This document shows, piece after piece, positions 45,263-55,560 of a stretch of DNA of 64,000 bases. The position numbers were made by a program, and so were the translations under genes. Source of the stretch: Isoetes taiwanensis (taxonomy: Eukaryota; Streptophyta; Lycopodiopsida; Isoetales; Isoetaceae); NCBI GenBank assembly GCA_021234155.1, contig JAJEKV010000113.1, forward strand, positions 308,001 to 372,000, in the 5' to 3' direction. The notes beneath the pieces were generated by a model. It made no database searches and was not told where the DNA came from. It saw only the letters and a program-made list of their open reading frames with translations. Position 1 is the first letter of the stretch; every line of letters begins with the position of its first letter.

Positions 45263-45967
45263 GTCTGTACAGCATTATTAGGACACTCAATGTTGTTTTT
45301 GTGATAGCTCCATCTCACTAGTACCGGATTTCAAGTAGAAAGTTCCATTTCGAACTTGGCCTCCTCTTGCTTTTATGCAACCACAGATGAGAGGATGAAA
45401 TTCTAAAGCAAAAATGTAGAGAAATCAAAATATCTCACAATCAATTACTTCAAATGCCTATAAACCTCTACCAAGAAAGTTTGGCAGCATTGGTAAGACC
45501 AATGCACAGAAGCGTCATGAAAAAGACTGGCTTGAACTAGTTAATTCTAGCACAAACATCAGCATTGGTCAATCCCGCCGCTGTCTTATCTGGCCATACA
45601 AGAACAAGAAGTCCAAGATTGTGCCATTTTTCCAAGGTATATAGTTACAGATATTAAAATAATATTTGGGTAGCTTGGATGTTCGACATAGTGGGAAGAT
45701 AGCGCAGTGGCTCTTATAGTACCACGATGAAGGATGATAGTGCAAGCCAAGTTAATGCATGGGATGAAGTTGCTCTCTCGAGCCCCTCATATGCATAGCA
45801 AGGGCTTAGGCCTTGAATAGTCCCTTGTTTGATCTGGTTATGACTGCACCAGCTTCAGATTCTCATCTCTGGTTATTTATTTGGACACCCAAGTGGTAGG
45901 GTGGATTGAAGTGCCACTAATGGGGGAAAAAATAATGGATACTCCTTTAGTATGTGTTGTTGGAAGG

Positions 45968-46480
45968 TGTGACGACCATACGGATATTCGTATCATACGA
46001 ACATTATACTCGTATGTATAAAAGATGGTCGTCACACAGATGCAAAAGGGTAGTTGCACAAGACAAGGTTTGAACTCGCAACCTTTCAATTGCAAATCAC
46101 ACACCCTTGCCAAGTGCGCTACCAATATTTGTTGAAGACACTTCTTCACGTCTTCCTCATATATATGTGGGACTATCTCCAGGAGGTTTTAGAATATTCT
46201 AGAACCTAAATGCATGCGCGACACTTGGCGCGATCTCATCCATTGGAGTGGCGCGATCCTGACCGTTGGCTTAGATATATAAGGAGGCACCTCCTTCTTG
46301 TCGAACCATTCCGGAGTCTTGAGCCTTCTAGACATCTGTCTCGTGTTTCTGCTTGCCTTCGGGCCATTGTACTCTTGATTCCTGTTCATATATCAGATTC
46401 ATTGCCGATCTTAGCGTATCTCTTCCATATTTCTTGCGTATTTTTCGCGTATTTTCCTTGTTCTGCGTAGATTCATGACA
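45968..46480 (+). repeat. gypsy 5' LTR
   Basis: 513 bp. TTAGATATATAAGGAGG near 46272-46288 is the likely TATA region. No iMet-type primer-binding site follows: 46481 onward reads GTTTGAACCGGAATCC, so the primer is unidentified. Confidence 0.95.
46040..46126 (-). other. tRNA-like Pol III boxes inside the gypsy LTR
   Basis: Minus strand: TGGTAGCGCACTTGG (A-box-like, 46110-46124) and GGTTGCGAGTTCAAACC (B-box-like, 46066-46082), about 40 bases apart as in a tRNA. The same pair is in the 3' LTR (about 51350-51415), so it belongs to the element. The anticodon arm cannot be folded cleanly, so I call a tRNA-derived relic, not a tRNA gene. Confidence 0.5.
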
Positions 46481-46562
46481 GTTTGAACCGGAATCCCTTA
46501 CTGGTTCTTGCCTGCTCTGATCCTAAGCATTTTTTTTACTCACATTTGGTGATTTTATATCT

Positions 46563-47795
46563 ATGGAGGAGGTTTCGACCTTATTACAGCAGGTCCAGCA
46601 GCTTGTTCAAGTATGCCAGCAGTTGCAGTTGGACAATAAAGAACTTAAGGAACGTGTTGCTTCACATGAATCTGCTTCTAGCTCGGGATTGAGGCTATCA
46701 GAGCCTAAGATCAACTTGCCAAAGAAGTTTGATGGCACTCGGTCCAAGCTCCGTGGTTTTTTGAATCAGATCAGGCTTGTGATTCAGCTCCATTCTCATA
46801 GATATCCCACGGCCCAGGAACAAGTTGGGCTGATTGGTTCTCTCCTCACAGAGCCAGCTCTAAGTTGGTTTGCTCCTTTATTGGAGAAAGGAGCCCCAGA
46901 GTTGCAAGATTTTGTTGCTTTCACTGCAGAGCTCGAGGCATGCTTTGGAGACACAGATTGTCAGCGCACAGTGGTCACAAAACTTTGCAATCTAAGGCAA
47001 GGCTCTCGTCCAGCTTCAGTATATACATCAGAATTTCGTCAAATTGCGGTAGATACTATCTGGGATGATGTTGCACTTCGAGATTGTTTCCGAAAGGGGT
47101 TACGTGAGGATGTCAAAGATATGCTATTGTCCATGGAGGACCCTCAGACTTTAGAAAAAGCCATCAGATTTGCGGTTCGATGTGATAATCGGCTCTTTGA
47201 ACACAGGCAGGAGAGACATAGTCAGGTCTTTCCAATCACACAAGCGCCTGTAGCTATGCCTTCCTCGGTTTCATCTGTAGAATCCAACATGTCCAGACCT
47301 GAGCCTATGCAGATTGATCGGGCAGTTCGAGGACCTTTATCTGTCGCCGAGAAGCAGCATCGGAGAGAGGCTAATCTTTGCCTCTACTGTGAAGGAGCTG
47401 GCCATATTGCTCGTGCTCCTTCCACATGTGACGAAGGCTTTATTCCCTCGGACAAGGTCATTAAAGAATTTTTTATCTCTATTTCATTGGAGTCTGAGGA
47501 TGGGAGGATAGAGACGATGGTGCAACTTGATTGTGGTGCGAGTGCCTACTTCATGGATAGTATATTCGCTACTAAGTATGTCATTCCTAAAAGCAGGGTC
47601 GAGCATCCTAGCTCTGCTAATGTGATTGATGGGCGTGAAATCTCTTCAGGCGCAGTCACAGAATGTACTGCACCTCTCCACGTTTTGTTCGAGGGAGCTT
47701 CTTGTAGCATTTCCTTCAATCTCATTGCTAGCCCACATGCGCCAGTAGTCTTGGGTCTGCCCTGGCTCAAGCTACATAACCCACAGATTGATTGA
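46563..47795 (+). CDS. gypsy gag-protease frame
   Basis: Open over 410 codons from ATG 46563. N-terminal coiled coil (EEVSTLLQQVQQLVQVCQQL), then the retrotransposon gag core (LPKKFDGTRSKLRGFLNQIR, ALSWFAPLLEKGAPELQDF, LRQGSRPASVYTSEFRQIA, FRKGLREDVKDML). The zinc knuckle CLYCEGAGHIARAPSTC has lost part of the CX2CX4HX4C spacing. The protease site is LDCGAS where DSGAS is expected, so catalysis is doubtful although the fold continues to VVLGLPWLKLHNPQID. A TGA ends the frame at 47793-47795 within the part that normally reads on into RT. This is the best-preserved frame of the window. Confidence 0.9.
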   Translation: MEEVSTLLQQVQQLVQVCQQLQLDNKELKERVASHESASSSGLRLSEPKINLPKKFDGTRSKLRGFLNQIRLVIQLHSHRYPTAQEQVGLIGSLLTEPALSWFAPLLEKGAPELQDFVAFTAELEACFGDTDCQRTVVTKLCNLRQGSRPASVYTSEFRQIAVDTIWDDVALRDCFRKGLREDVKDMLLSMEDPQTLEKAIRFAVRCDNRLFEHRQERHSQVFPITQAPVAMPSSVSSVESNMSRPEPMQIDRAVRGPLSVAEKQHRREANLCLYCEGAGHIARAPSTCDEGFIPSDKVIKEFFISISLESEDGRIETMVQLDCGASAYFMDSIFATKYVIPKSRVEHPSSANVIDGREISSGAVTECTAPLHVLFEGASCSISFNLIASPHAPVVLGLPWLKLHNPQID

Positions 47796-48240
47796 CATAC
47801 TAGATCCTTTGGGTTTGTTGGTTTGAGCTCTAGTTCTCGTTCATCTGTAGTTCAGGCCTCTACACCAATATCTACTTCAGTTCATACAGTATCGTGGGCT
47901 CCTGATTCTGTCCTTGCTATTCCTGTTTCTGCTCCATGTCCCGATTTAGCTCTTGTTTCTGCTCTAGTTCATGTCTCGGATTCTGACCATATTCTAGATG
48001 ACGTCCCAGCTCTAGTTCTTGTTCCAGTTCCTGCTCCAGTTCCTGTCCCAGTTGCTCCTACTTCTGCTCATGTTCTTGCTCTCGCTCCTGTTCTTGATCC
48101 TGCTTCTGTAGAGGCTTCTTCGCACCTTAGCTCCGTATCTCGAAGATCTCTCTTCACAAGTTTATTAGATCTGGTAGGCAAGATCCCATATTAGCATTTG
48201 CAATCCAAGTCCATCCTTCGACTAGCTCTGCTTCAGAAAT
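47796..48240 (+). pseudogene. gypsy linker, Val/Ala/Pro-rich repeats
   Basis: Frame 47823-48194 is made of degenerate 6-bp and 12-bp repeats giving PVPAPVPVPVAP-like peptides between protease and RT. Low complexity; probably a flexible linker that expanded by slippage. Confidence 0.6.
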
Positions 48241-49105
48241 GTCTGCCTTCCTGATAAGTACAAGGATTTTGGCGATATTTTTGATAAGGTCAAAGCCAGC
48301 AAGCTTCCGGAGCATCGTCCTTATGACTGCCCCATTGATCTTCAGCCAGGGATGACCCTGCCATTTGGCCCTATCTATGGCTTGTCGCCAACAGAATTGG
48401 AGACTTTGCGGACCTATATTGAGGAGACTCTTGCAACTGGGTTTATTCAACATTTTCAGTCACCCGCAGGAGCTGCCATCTTCTTTGTTTCCAAGAAGGA
48501 TGGTTCTTTGCGGCTGATTGTGGATTATCGCGGCCTCAACAAGATCACGATGCGTAATCGGTATCCTCTCCCTCTAATTCCAGAGTTACTTGAGCGGCTA
48601 CAAGGTGCACGATACTTTACGAAAATTGATCTTTGAGGTGCCTATAATCTTATCCGCATCAGGGAAGGTGATGAGTGGAAGACAGTCTTTCAAACTCGGT
48701 ATGGACATTCTGAGTATACTGTCATGCCTTTCGGCCTTACCAATGCTCCAGCAGTCTTTCAGCACATGGCTAACGATGTTTTTTGGGAGTTTTTGGATCT
48801 TTTTGTTATCGTCTATCTAGATGATATTTTGGTTTATTTGAAGACTTTAGAGGAGCATGGAGAACATGTTAGGAAGATCCTTCAGAAGCTATGGGAACAT
48901 GGACTTTATGCCAAGCTGGAGAAGTGTCAGTTCGAGCAGTACAATGTCGAATTTCTGGGCTATCCCATCACATCTCAGGGTGTTATCATGGATCTAGAGA
49001 AGGTCAGCCCAGTTCTTGATTGGGAAACACCTTTCTTGGTTAAAGATGTACAGTGCTCCTTGGGGTCAATTTTTATCGCCGCTTCATCAAGGACTATTTG
49101 GAGAT
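48241..49105 (+). pseudogene. gypsy reverse transcriptase
   Basis: PEHRPYDCPIDLQPG, FIQHFQSPAGAAIFFVSKKD, LRLIVDYRGLNKIT, YPLPLIPELLERL, FTKIDL then TGA (48634-48636) where the family has Arg, GAYNLIRI, TVMPFGLTNAPAVFQ, VIVYLDDILVY (catalytic YLDD, near 48810-48840), FLGYPITSQGV. The catalytic residues are intact but the nonsense codon and a frameshift near 49050 stop translation. Confidence 0.95.
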
Positions 49106-49615
49106 CGTCTTGCCTTTGACACGTCTCACCAAGAAGGATAATCCTTTTAAGTGGACAATTGAAGCAGAATCAGCATTCATCACTCTGAAGCATGCTTTTA
49201 TAGCAGCACCTGTTCTTGCACATCCGGATCCTGCGCGTCCCTATATTCTCGAAGCTGATGCATCAGATTTTGCTCTTGGCAGCATCTTGTCGCAAGAGGG
49301 GGATGATCATGAGCTGCACCCAATCACCTATCATTCCCGAAAGTTCTAGGCTGCAGAAATCAACTATCATATTTACGATAAGGAACTTTTGGCGATTGTT
49401 GACTCTTTTCAGGAGTGGCGATGATTTCTTGAGGGTTCTCCTCATAAGGTGACTGTGTATATAGACCATCGCAATCTCGAGTATTTTCAGTCTGCTCGAG
49501 TTCTTAATCATCGTCATGCTCGGTGGCATACACAGGTGCTATCCCACTTTGATTTCATCATCAAGTTTTGGCCTGGCACGCTTCAAGGAAAACTAGATGC
49601 TCTTTCTCGCAGATC
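49053..49615 (+). pseudogene. gypsy RNase H
   Basis: LGVNFYRRFIKDY, LKHAFIAAPVLAHPDP, ILEADASDFALGSILSQ (catalytic Asp), HPITYHSRKF then TAG (49347-49349) where the family has Gln, AAEINYHIYDKELLAIVDSF (catalytic Glu), QEWR then TGA (49422-49424), VTVYIDHRNLEYF (catalytic Asp), and TLQGKLDALSRRS. Confidence 0.95.
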
Positions 49616-50800
49616 TAATTTCAAACCTAAGGCGGGGGAGCCAGCATTTGATCAGCAATCACAGGTTATTCTAGGACCTGATCGTTTACAGCTCATGGCC
49701 ATCATTTTGTTTGAGAGACCTCATGATACATCCTTGTTGGAGTCTGTTCGAGCATCTCTTCCTTCTGATCCATTGGCGCAGGACATAATATCACAGCTTG
49801 GCTCAGCATCATCTTCCCAACAAATGAGGTTGGATTGTGATCATTTCGAGGTTCGAAATGGACTTCTGTTTCATGATAGATTCCTGTATATTTCGGATGG
49901 TGCCCCTCGACTTCAAGTTCTGCAGTCCTGTCATGATTCTCCTCTGGCCGGCCATTTTGGCATTGCCAAGACTCTGGAACTTATTGCTCGAGATTATTGG
50001 TGGCCAGGTCACCGCCGCACTGTTGAGACTTTTGCACGCTCATGTTTGCTGTCGTGCAAAAGCTCCCAAGCACCGCCCACATGGCCTGCTTCAGCCTTTA
50101 CAAGTTCCAGCCGGTCCTTGGAAGAGTATTTTGGTGGATTTATTGTCGAGCTTCCATCCTCCTAGGGCCATGACGCCATCCTTATTGTTGTTGACCGTTT
50201 TTCCAAAATGGCACATTTTATTCCTTGCAGCACTTCTATCTCCAATGAAGCCACAGGGGTTCTCTTGCTTCGAGAGGTGGTTCGATTCCATGGCTTACCA
50301 GATAATATTGGCAGTGACCGCGGCCCTCAGTTTGTTGCTAGCTTTTGGAAGCGGCCCTCAGTTTGTTGCTAGCTTTTGGAAGCGTCTATTGCAACTCTTG
50401 CATGTGGAACATTCGCTCTCTTCTCGACATCACCCAGAGACCAATGGGCAGGTGGAGCGCACTAATCAAACACTTGAGCAGTATTTCCGATGCTTCATCA
50501 ATTATCAGCAGGATGACTGGGTTGATTGGCTACCGCTGGCAAAATTTGCTTACAATAATTCTGTCCATGCCTCCACAAGCCAGACTCTGTTCTTTATTAA
50601 TTTCAGCATGCATCCCCGGTGGTCTTTCACTGCTTCTAGATATGACTCAGTCAATCCTAGTGCCAAGGACAGGCTTGAGAAGCTCTGCATACTCCAGGAT
50701 GATCTTCAGCACCATCTCCTCCAGGCCCAAGCACGTTATATCATGCAGATCAGCACCGTTAAGACGCTCCTCATTTTGCAGTTGGTGATCTTGTTTGGCT
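49616..50800 (+). pseudogene. gypsy integrase
   Basis: Zinc part SCHDSPLAGHFGIAKTLELI with ARDYWWPG and two Cys near 50040-50060 (HHCC). Frame shifts at about 50050 and 50135, a TAG at 50163-50165 where LPSSQGHDA is expected, another shift in the core (HDAILIVVDRFSKMAHF in a third frame), IGSDRGPQFVASFW, then a 31-bp tandem duplication (50321-50382) that shifts frame again. HHPETNGQVERTNQTLEQY carries the catalytic Glu; FAYNNSVHAST follows. Confidence 0.9.
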
Positions 50801-50801
50801 C

Positions 50802-51266
50802 TTGCGTCAGGATTTGCCGACAACTCGCCCTTGTAACAAGCTTGACTACCGGCCTTTAGGTCCCTATCGGATCATTGAACGAGTTGATGATGTTGCTTTC
50901 TGTCTTGAGCTTCCGCCATCAGTTCGGCTTCACCCAATGTTCCATGTGTCTTTGTTGGAACTCTATATGACGAATCCATTTCCAGATCGAGTACCTCCAC
51001 CTCCACCACCAGTCGAGATTGATGATCATGAGGAGTTCGAGGTTCGAGAGATTCTGGACTCCAGGTTTCTTCGTCATCGATTATATTACTTTGTCGATTG
51101 GGAAGGTTACTCGCCAAGTGATAGAACCTGGGAGCCTGCCGAGAATCTGAGTAATGCTCCTGATAAAATTGCGGAGTTTCACCGACGTTACCCGGATAAG
51201 ACAAGTTCGAGTACTCCGGCACCAGCTCCAAGGACTTGTCGCCGTCGTAGGAGGGGGATGGTGTGA
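50802..51266 (+). pseudogene. gypsy integrase C terminus with chromodomain
   Basis: Open 154-codon frame: KLDYRPLGPYRIIERVDD (GPY/F module), LHPMFHVSLLELY, a run of Pro, then the chromodomain EFEVREILDSRFLRHRLYYF followed by VDWEGYSPSDRTWEPAENL and DKIAEFHRRYP. The aromatic-cage type residues (Tyr/Trp positions in YYFVDWEGY and TWEP) are present. In chromoviruses this domain directs integration to marked chromatin. A run of Arg just before the 3' LTR ends the protein. Confidence 0.9.
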
Positions 51267-51781
51267 CGACCATACAGATATTCGTATCATACGAACATTA
51301 TACTCGTATGTACAAAAGTTGGTCGTCACACAGATGCAAAAGGGTAGTTGCACAAGATAGGGTTTGACCTCGCAACCTTCCAATTGCAAATCACACACCC
51401 TTGCCAAGTGCGCTACTAAAATTTGTTAAAGTCATTCTTCACGTCTTCCTCATACGTGGGACTATCTCCAGGAGGTTCTAGAATATTCTAGAACCTATTA
51501 AATGCATGTGCGACACTTGGTGCGATCTCATCCATTGGAGTGGCGCGATCCTGACCGTTGGCTTAGATATATAAGGAGGCACCTCCTTCTTGTCAAACCA
51601 TTCCGGTTCAGCTCCAGTCTTGAGCCTTTTAGGCATCTGTCTCGTGTTCCTGCTTCCTTCGGCCCATTGTACTCTTGATTCATGTTCATATATCAGATTC
51701 TTTGCCGATCTTGGCATATTTCTTTCGTATTTCTTGCGTATTTTTCGCGTATTTTCCTTGTTCTCGCGTAGGTTCATGACA
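51262..51781 (+). repeat. gypsy 3' LTR
   Basis: 520 bp, ends CATGACA at 51781, followed by CAAGG and the second half of the SINE. Confidence 0.95.
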
Positions 51782-52629
51782 CAAGGAAGAAGCAGGAGCT
51801 TACAGAGGCAGGTTTGCCATAGTACTAGCAGCAACACAGAAGATGTAGAGTTTCTGTTATTTGAGTACATAGATAGTTCTTCACCTTCATCCCCTCTTGG
51901 GTGTGGTGCAAATATTTCCTATCTAGCCTTTCAAGGGGCTTATAAATAAGGTTTGTAAACCATACTTATTACTAATAAAATATCTTGCCTTCAAAAAAAA
52001 AAAAGGGTTCATTTAAATCCATACAAGCCTAAGCCCATTTCCAAGTAAAATAGGACATTGTGCCTAATTCCCATTGTTGGACATAATAACAATTAGGGCT
52101 ATAAGGATATAACTCTTGTCTAAAGAATATAGATAATAAACCCTATACCATGAACGATATATTTTATCCACGCTACAGTAGTTTGCACACGTATGCAACA
52201 TGGCACATGCCTGATACTTTCAATTAGAGTTCAGAAAGAACTTCTCATACATGAGCATTTGGAACTCCAAATATTTTCATTGTACCCTAAACGAGGTGCA
52301 CCCTGAACTACCACAGTCGTCATCGATCCTACGACCCAGATCGTATGTTGGTACCTGTAGCACCTCTTGTTTCGCTTATTTCATTTATGATTGGAGGCGC
52401 CTATGATTTTGAAATATGAAATACACTTTCGCCTAAGGTTTTGAGGGAATATCGAACCTCTATACGGCTTTCCCTAAGATTTTAGAATATAAAATACGGG
52501 GGCTCGAACCTCTACCAAAATAACTCAATGTCCTAACAAAACTATTTTAACCAATATATCCAATGAGCTAATGTGATTATTTTTTATCTTGAATCTATGT
52601 TTTTTTTTTATAACAACCCGTTCAAGCAT

Positions 52630-52945
52630 TCTAAGATCTGGACCGTACATAGTGATCCTCGTTTGTGGGGTATGCATGTACAAGTTTTTGTATACTGTAT
52701 ATTGAGGTTTGCAAAATACTATAAGATTTGAGGGAATGTACTTAATGGTGTTAATTTTGTACATGTATTGTAAGTTTTTAGGGGCTCTCGCTGCCCTACG
52801 TAACCTCCCGTGTGAATATGCACCCAAACCAAAGGGGGTTTCAGGGGGATTTTCATTTAAATGTGTTAGATGTAATGGTTTGTATTAATAATGTTAATGT
52901 TAGTTATATGTTGGTAGGTTAAAAAAAAAAATTGGGCCCTTTGGG
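52630..52945 (+). repeat. shared internal block of insertion family X
   Basis: 52635-52920 matches 60755-61030 in inverted orientation and, for its last half, 61080-61205 in direct orientation. It ends in the hairpin GGGCCCTTTGGGCCC followed by TAAC. Confidence 0.85.
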
Positions 52946-53479
52946 CCCTAACAAAATCAGACAAAGAAAACAAGATAAAACAAGATAAATGCATTGAAAA
53001 AAAAATGAGGTGCTGCACCACATACTGAAGTTATAAAAAGTGTTTTAGAATTTGCCAAATCACATACTCAAGTTATAGGCTAACCAAATCCATAGGTTAA
53101 CCTCAGAATATATAGCATAATATTATGGACCAGGAACTCTAAAGACAACAGAGCTCCTTTGTTTCCAACCCGTTTGGATTTTAGAATTTGTTAATATTAA
53201 ACACCAATAAATGCAAAATTTGTTGGTTAACACTTCTATAGCTTCAAACATAAACAAAATTATAGAAATATCCCCAGTCATATGAACACTAAAATCTATT
53301 CTATTTCAGGTACATAGGCAATATAAAAGGCCTGCATAAATGAGTAGTTAACTATCTAAAATAAGAATAGTAAATTGAGGTTATGATGATGTTTCCAGAA
53401 GTCAAAATCCACCTTCAACATCTTGTATAGAAGAACTAGTGGAGCGCATGAGATGGCTACTGTTTCCACACTTCAAACT

Positions 53480-54120
53480 TCCATCTCATGCACCAAGTCC
53501 TGCTTCTGCTTTTACAGCTGCACCTGCATCTGCACCTGTTCCCCCATCTCCAGTTCCACCCGCATCCACATCGCCACCTTCATAGCCGCCTACAACCCCC
53601 ATTTCAAGTTCTAGTCCTCTAGGCTCACCTGCTCCAATCTACTCTGCTAATTCAAATGGCTCCCCTAGCTCTTCTCATTTGACTGCAGTAGCAATTGATG
53701 TCCCTGTAACAGCAATTGTGACCCCAAGTGTGGCAGGTTTAATACTTTACCTTTATTGAAAATGTTGTGCCATAAAACCAATCACAATAGATGGCATTAG
53801 GGACGATAAACCTCTGTTGGTGGCAAAGATTACAAGTCAAACAAATGGTGCACAGGGAGAAGTGACAACATAGGTCCATAATGTTGCCATTTATCCTGGA
53901 CCTAAGATAGAAAAGTTGTCTGATACACCTGGTTCTAATGCAAAAATGAAAACTAAGCCTTCTTACTTCTTGCCTGCTACTGTTGTCAATTATTCTTCTG
54001 AAGGACATTCTCTCTCAAATGTTGAATCCAATAAGAAAGCTTCTAACAAAGCTTCTTCAAATATTAAAGCCACAGCTTTTGCAGACGGTAGCATTCTATT
54101 GAAAAATGAAATGTTGAAAC
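53480..54120 (+). pseudogene. captured Pro/Ser-rich protein fragment with possible membrane segment
   Basis: Reads PASAPVPPSPVPPAST, a stop, PTTPISSSSPLGSPAPIYS, then VPVTAIVTPSVAGLILYLY, which could be a transmembrane helix, then stops, and KMKTKPSYFLPATVVNYSSE to LLKNEMLKLTG, ending ACAG|GTAG, possibly a donor. The order outer Pro/Ser region, helix, charged tail recalls a receptor-like kinase juxtamembrane part, but no kinase motif is present; family unknown. Confidence 0.35.
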
Positions 54121-54124
54121 TTAC

Positions 54125-54512
54125 AGGTAGTCTCATGCGCCACATGAGCGAAGAATGCTGCAATTTCCTTTTTCTGAACTACACCACCCATCATTCCAAA
54201 TCCCAAAGGCTCAAAAGTTTTAGCAGCCGTGATGAAAGAGTAATAATCCCAAAAATCTTGAACATGAGCTGTAGGCTCATTCCGGTGCTTAAACATCATA
54301 TCGAAGTGATCTTCAATGAAGAACTCGTCAATGGTCTTATTACAGCAGACTTGCCCCTTGGGGGCAGAACAAACCCCGTTAACTTTTTTGACACAGAACC
54401 ATTTGGGTTGCTGGACAACGTCCTCAGTTTTGTGTTTGGCCAATGTGGGCTGGGCCAAGGAAGCGAGCAGGGCAAGTCCGGCGAGGAAGGCGAGAAGTTG
54501 GAAGGATCGCAT
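54125..54512 (-). pseudogene. GH19 chitinase, first exon, captured
   Basis: GH19 chitinases are secreted enzymes that cut chitin, usually in defence. ATG at 54512 begins a signal peptide (MRSFQLLAFLAGLALLASLA, cut probably after PTLA). Then a short Cys-containing region, FFIEDHFDMMFKHRNEP, QDFWDYYSFITAAKTFEP, LGFG, and KKEIAAFFAHVAHETT, which includes the first catalytic Glu (HET). At 54125/54124 an ACCT|GTAAGT donor follows exactly where GH19 genes have an intron. No second exon follows; beyond lies other cargo. No chitin-binding module. The exon is open throughout, so the capture is recent or the piece is under constraint, but alone it cannot make an active enzyme. Confidence 0.85.
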
Positions 54513-54769
54513 TGTGGCCCAGCTATGGAGCTTCAGATCTGATGCCGGAAATACGAAGAAGTGGAGCTATGAAGGAAAGAGTATAGTGTGAGCCGCGAGC
54601 CACTTCAACGCCCGTCATGCTGGCGGATGGCATAGATCTGGGAGGTATGGCCACCTCCACGAACCCTAAAATGACCCTAAAATAACCCTAAAGTTAATAA
54701 AAAGAAATAAAGGAATAAAAATAAAAGGGGGTAAACCATTGGGGATATGGAATTTAGACAATAAAAATA

Positions 54770-54895
54770 CGGAGTGCACTCTAGATATACTGATTAGTAT
54801 GCCTCGCGTAATACGCCCATGAAATCATATGAAAACCATGCCAAAAAGCGTATAAAATCACAAAAAAAAACCCCTGTTATAATGCTAGATATTGG
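54770..54895. repeat. shared near-terminal block of insertion family X (X1 copy)
   Basis: GTGCACTCTAGATATACTGA to CCCCTGTTATAATGCTA; nearly identical to 63340-63458. Confidence 0.9.
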
Positions 54896-55080
54896 TCTAT
54901 GGTTTCAAAAATTATTATTTTTTATATCCATATCAAATCCCCCTGAAACCCCCTGTTATTTTTGCTATATATTTAATTCAGAATATAACATATAGACTTA
55001 TACAAAGGGGGCATATCTAATAGCAAAGCATCCATTTTGTAAGCTTTACACATCTCCAAATACTATTAGGCTATAACTTG

Positions 55081-55560
55081 CTACACATTACATTTGAAAA
55101 ATACCAAAGTGTCAGAGCAAAATGGCCAGCCTGTTATAGCAAACTGCATAGCCAAGAATTGACTTCCAAAGGGGTAATAATTTATGTGAGAACATAGAAT
55201 ATATTCTCTAAAACGTACCAGCCAGAACCCACTTGTAGCTATATAGAAGTTAAAAAAAGCAACAAAGTCCCTTGGCAACATTTCAAAGTGCAAATAAAAG
55301 GATTGTAAATAGGCCTCTGTTTCCCAAATGGGGCATGCAAATCCATGTGCTTGTAGATAAATTAACATCTTCAAGTCATTTCTGATCAAGTCATCTCCTA
55401 ATGCGAACTTTCCAGCTCGTCTAAAATCTATTGAACAAAAGGGATACATTAAGAAGAGAAGCTCGTACCTGCAGCCAACCAATACATAATTAGCCATAGA
55501 CTGGGTAAAAATGCAAGGGCCAAAAGGTACCTTAGGCTTTTGGGCTGTCAACCGATCACC
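55081..55560 (-). other. exon-like block with open downstream frame (unit copy 2)
   Basis: Frame of 156 codons from 55551: KPKVPFGPCIFTQSMANYV, LVGC, then a GTACGAG donor at 55467, and read-through into intron-like sequence. Only the first 30 codons are shared in sense with the copies at 43.3 and 10.6 kb; the rest is similar because the whole unit is duplicated. I therefore support the first block as a possible exon, not the 156-codon protein. Confidence 0.4.

Larger units (their letters stand above)
42505..45655. repeat. 3.05-kb tandem unit, copy 1 (plus the tail of a preceding copy)
   Basis: 42505-42626 matches the unit end seen at 45525-45655 and 60056-60187 (CTTGAACTAGTTAAT ... GGTATATAGTTACAG). 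The unit proper runs from ATTTAAATCC (about 42627) to 45655. It lacks the insertions found in copies 2 and 3 and so serves as the empty-site reference. Confidence 0.9.
45968..51781 (+). mobile_element. Ty3/gypsy chromodomain retrotransposon, 5.8 kb
   Basis: LTRs 45968-46480 and 51262-51781 start TGTGACGACC and end TTCATGACA. Flanking GAAGG and CAAGG give a 4-5-bp target duplication. Internal order gag, protease, RT, RNase H, integrase, chromodomain identifies a chromovirus. The polypurine tract is GGAGGGGGATGG at 51250-51261. LTRs differ by scattered substitutions and a roughly 10-bp indel near 46310/51605, so insertion was not very recent. Confidence 0.95.
45661..52010 (+). mobile_element. 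tRNA-headed SINE, split by a gypsy element
   Basis: Pieces 45661-45967 and 51782-52010, about 530 bp. Head: TAGCGCAGTGGC (45704-45715) fits the Pol III A box TRGCNNAGYNGG; CTCTCTCGAGCCCC (45773-45786) fits the B-box core. Tail: GCCTTCA and poly(A) at 51992-52004. Flanked by ATTAAAAT (45653-45660) and ATTTAAAT (52011-52018), an 8-bp target duplication with one mismatch; unit copies 1 and 3 show the unoccupied site ACAGATATTTAAATCC. Confidence 0.7.
52284..54966. mobile_element. gene-capturing insertion X1 (2.68 kb)
   Basis: Interrupts unit copy 2 between ...CATTGTA and TATTTAATTC; copies 1 and 3 show GTATATTTAATTC or GTATATTCAATTC uninterrupted. Left end CCCTAAACGAGGTGCACC; right end CCCCCTGTTATTTTTGCTA. 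It shares with X2 (60750-63458) a GC-rich block near 52790-52870, and a 125-bp near-terminal block (54770-54895). Cargo: a Pro/Ser-rich fragment and a chitinase exon. A TA target duplication is possible but not proven. No transposase. Confidence 0.7.

Noticed and set aside
46040-46126. A functional tRNA gene
   Set aside because: Boxes are present but a complete cloverleaf with an anticodon arm cannot be drawn, and the sequence is part of a repeated LTR.
55081-55551. A 156-codon protein on the minus strand
   Set aside because: Only the first part, up to the GT donor at 55467, is conserved in sense; the remainder appears to be intron read-through.
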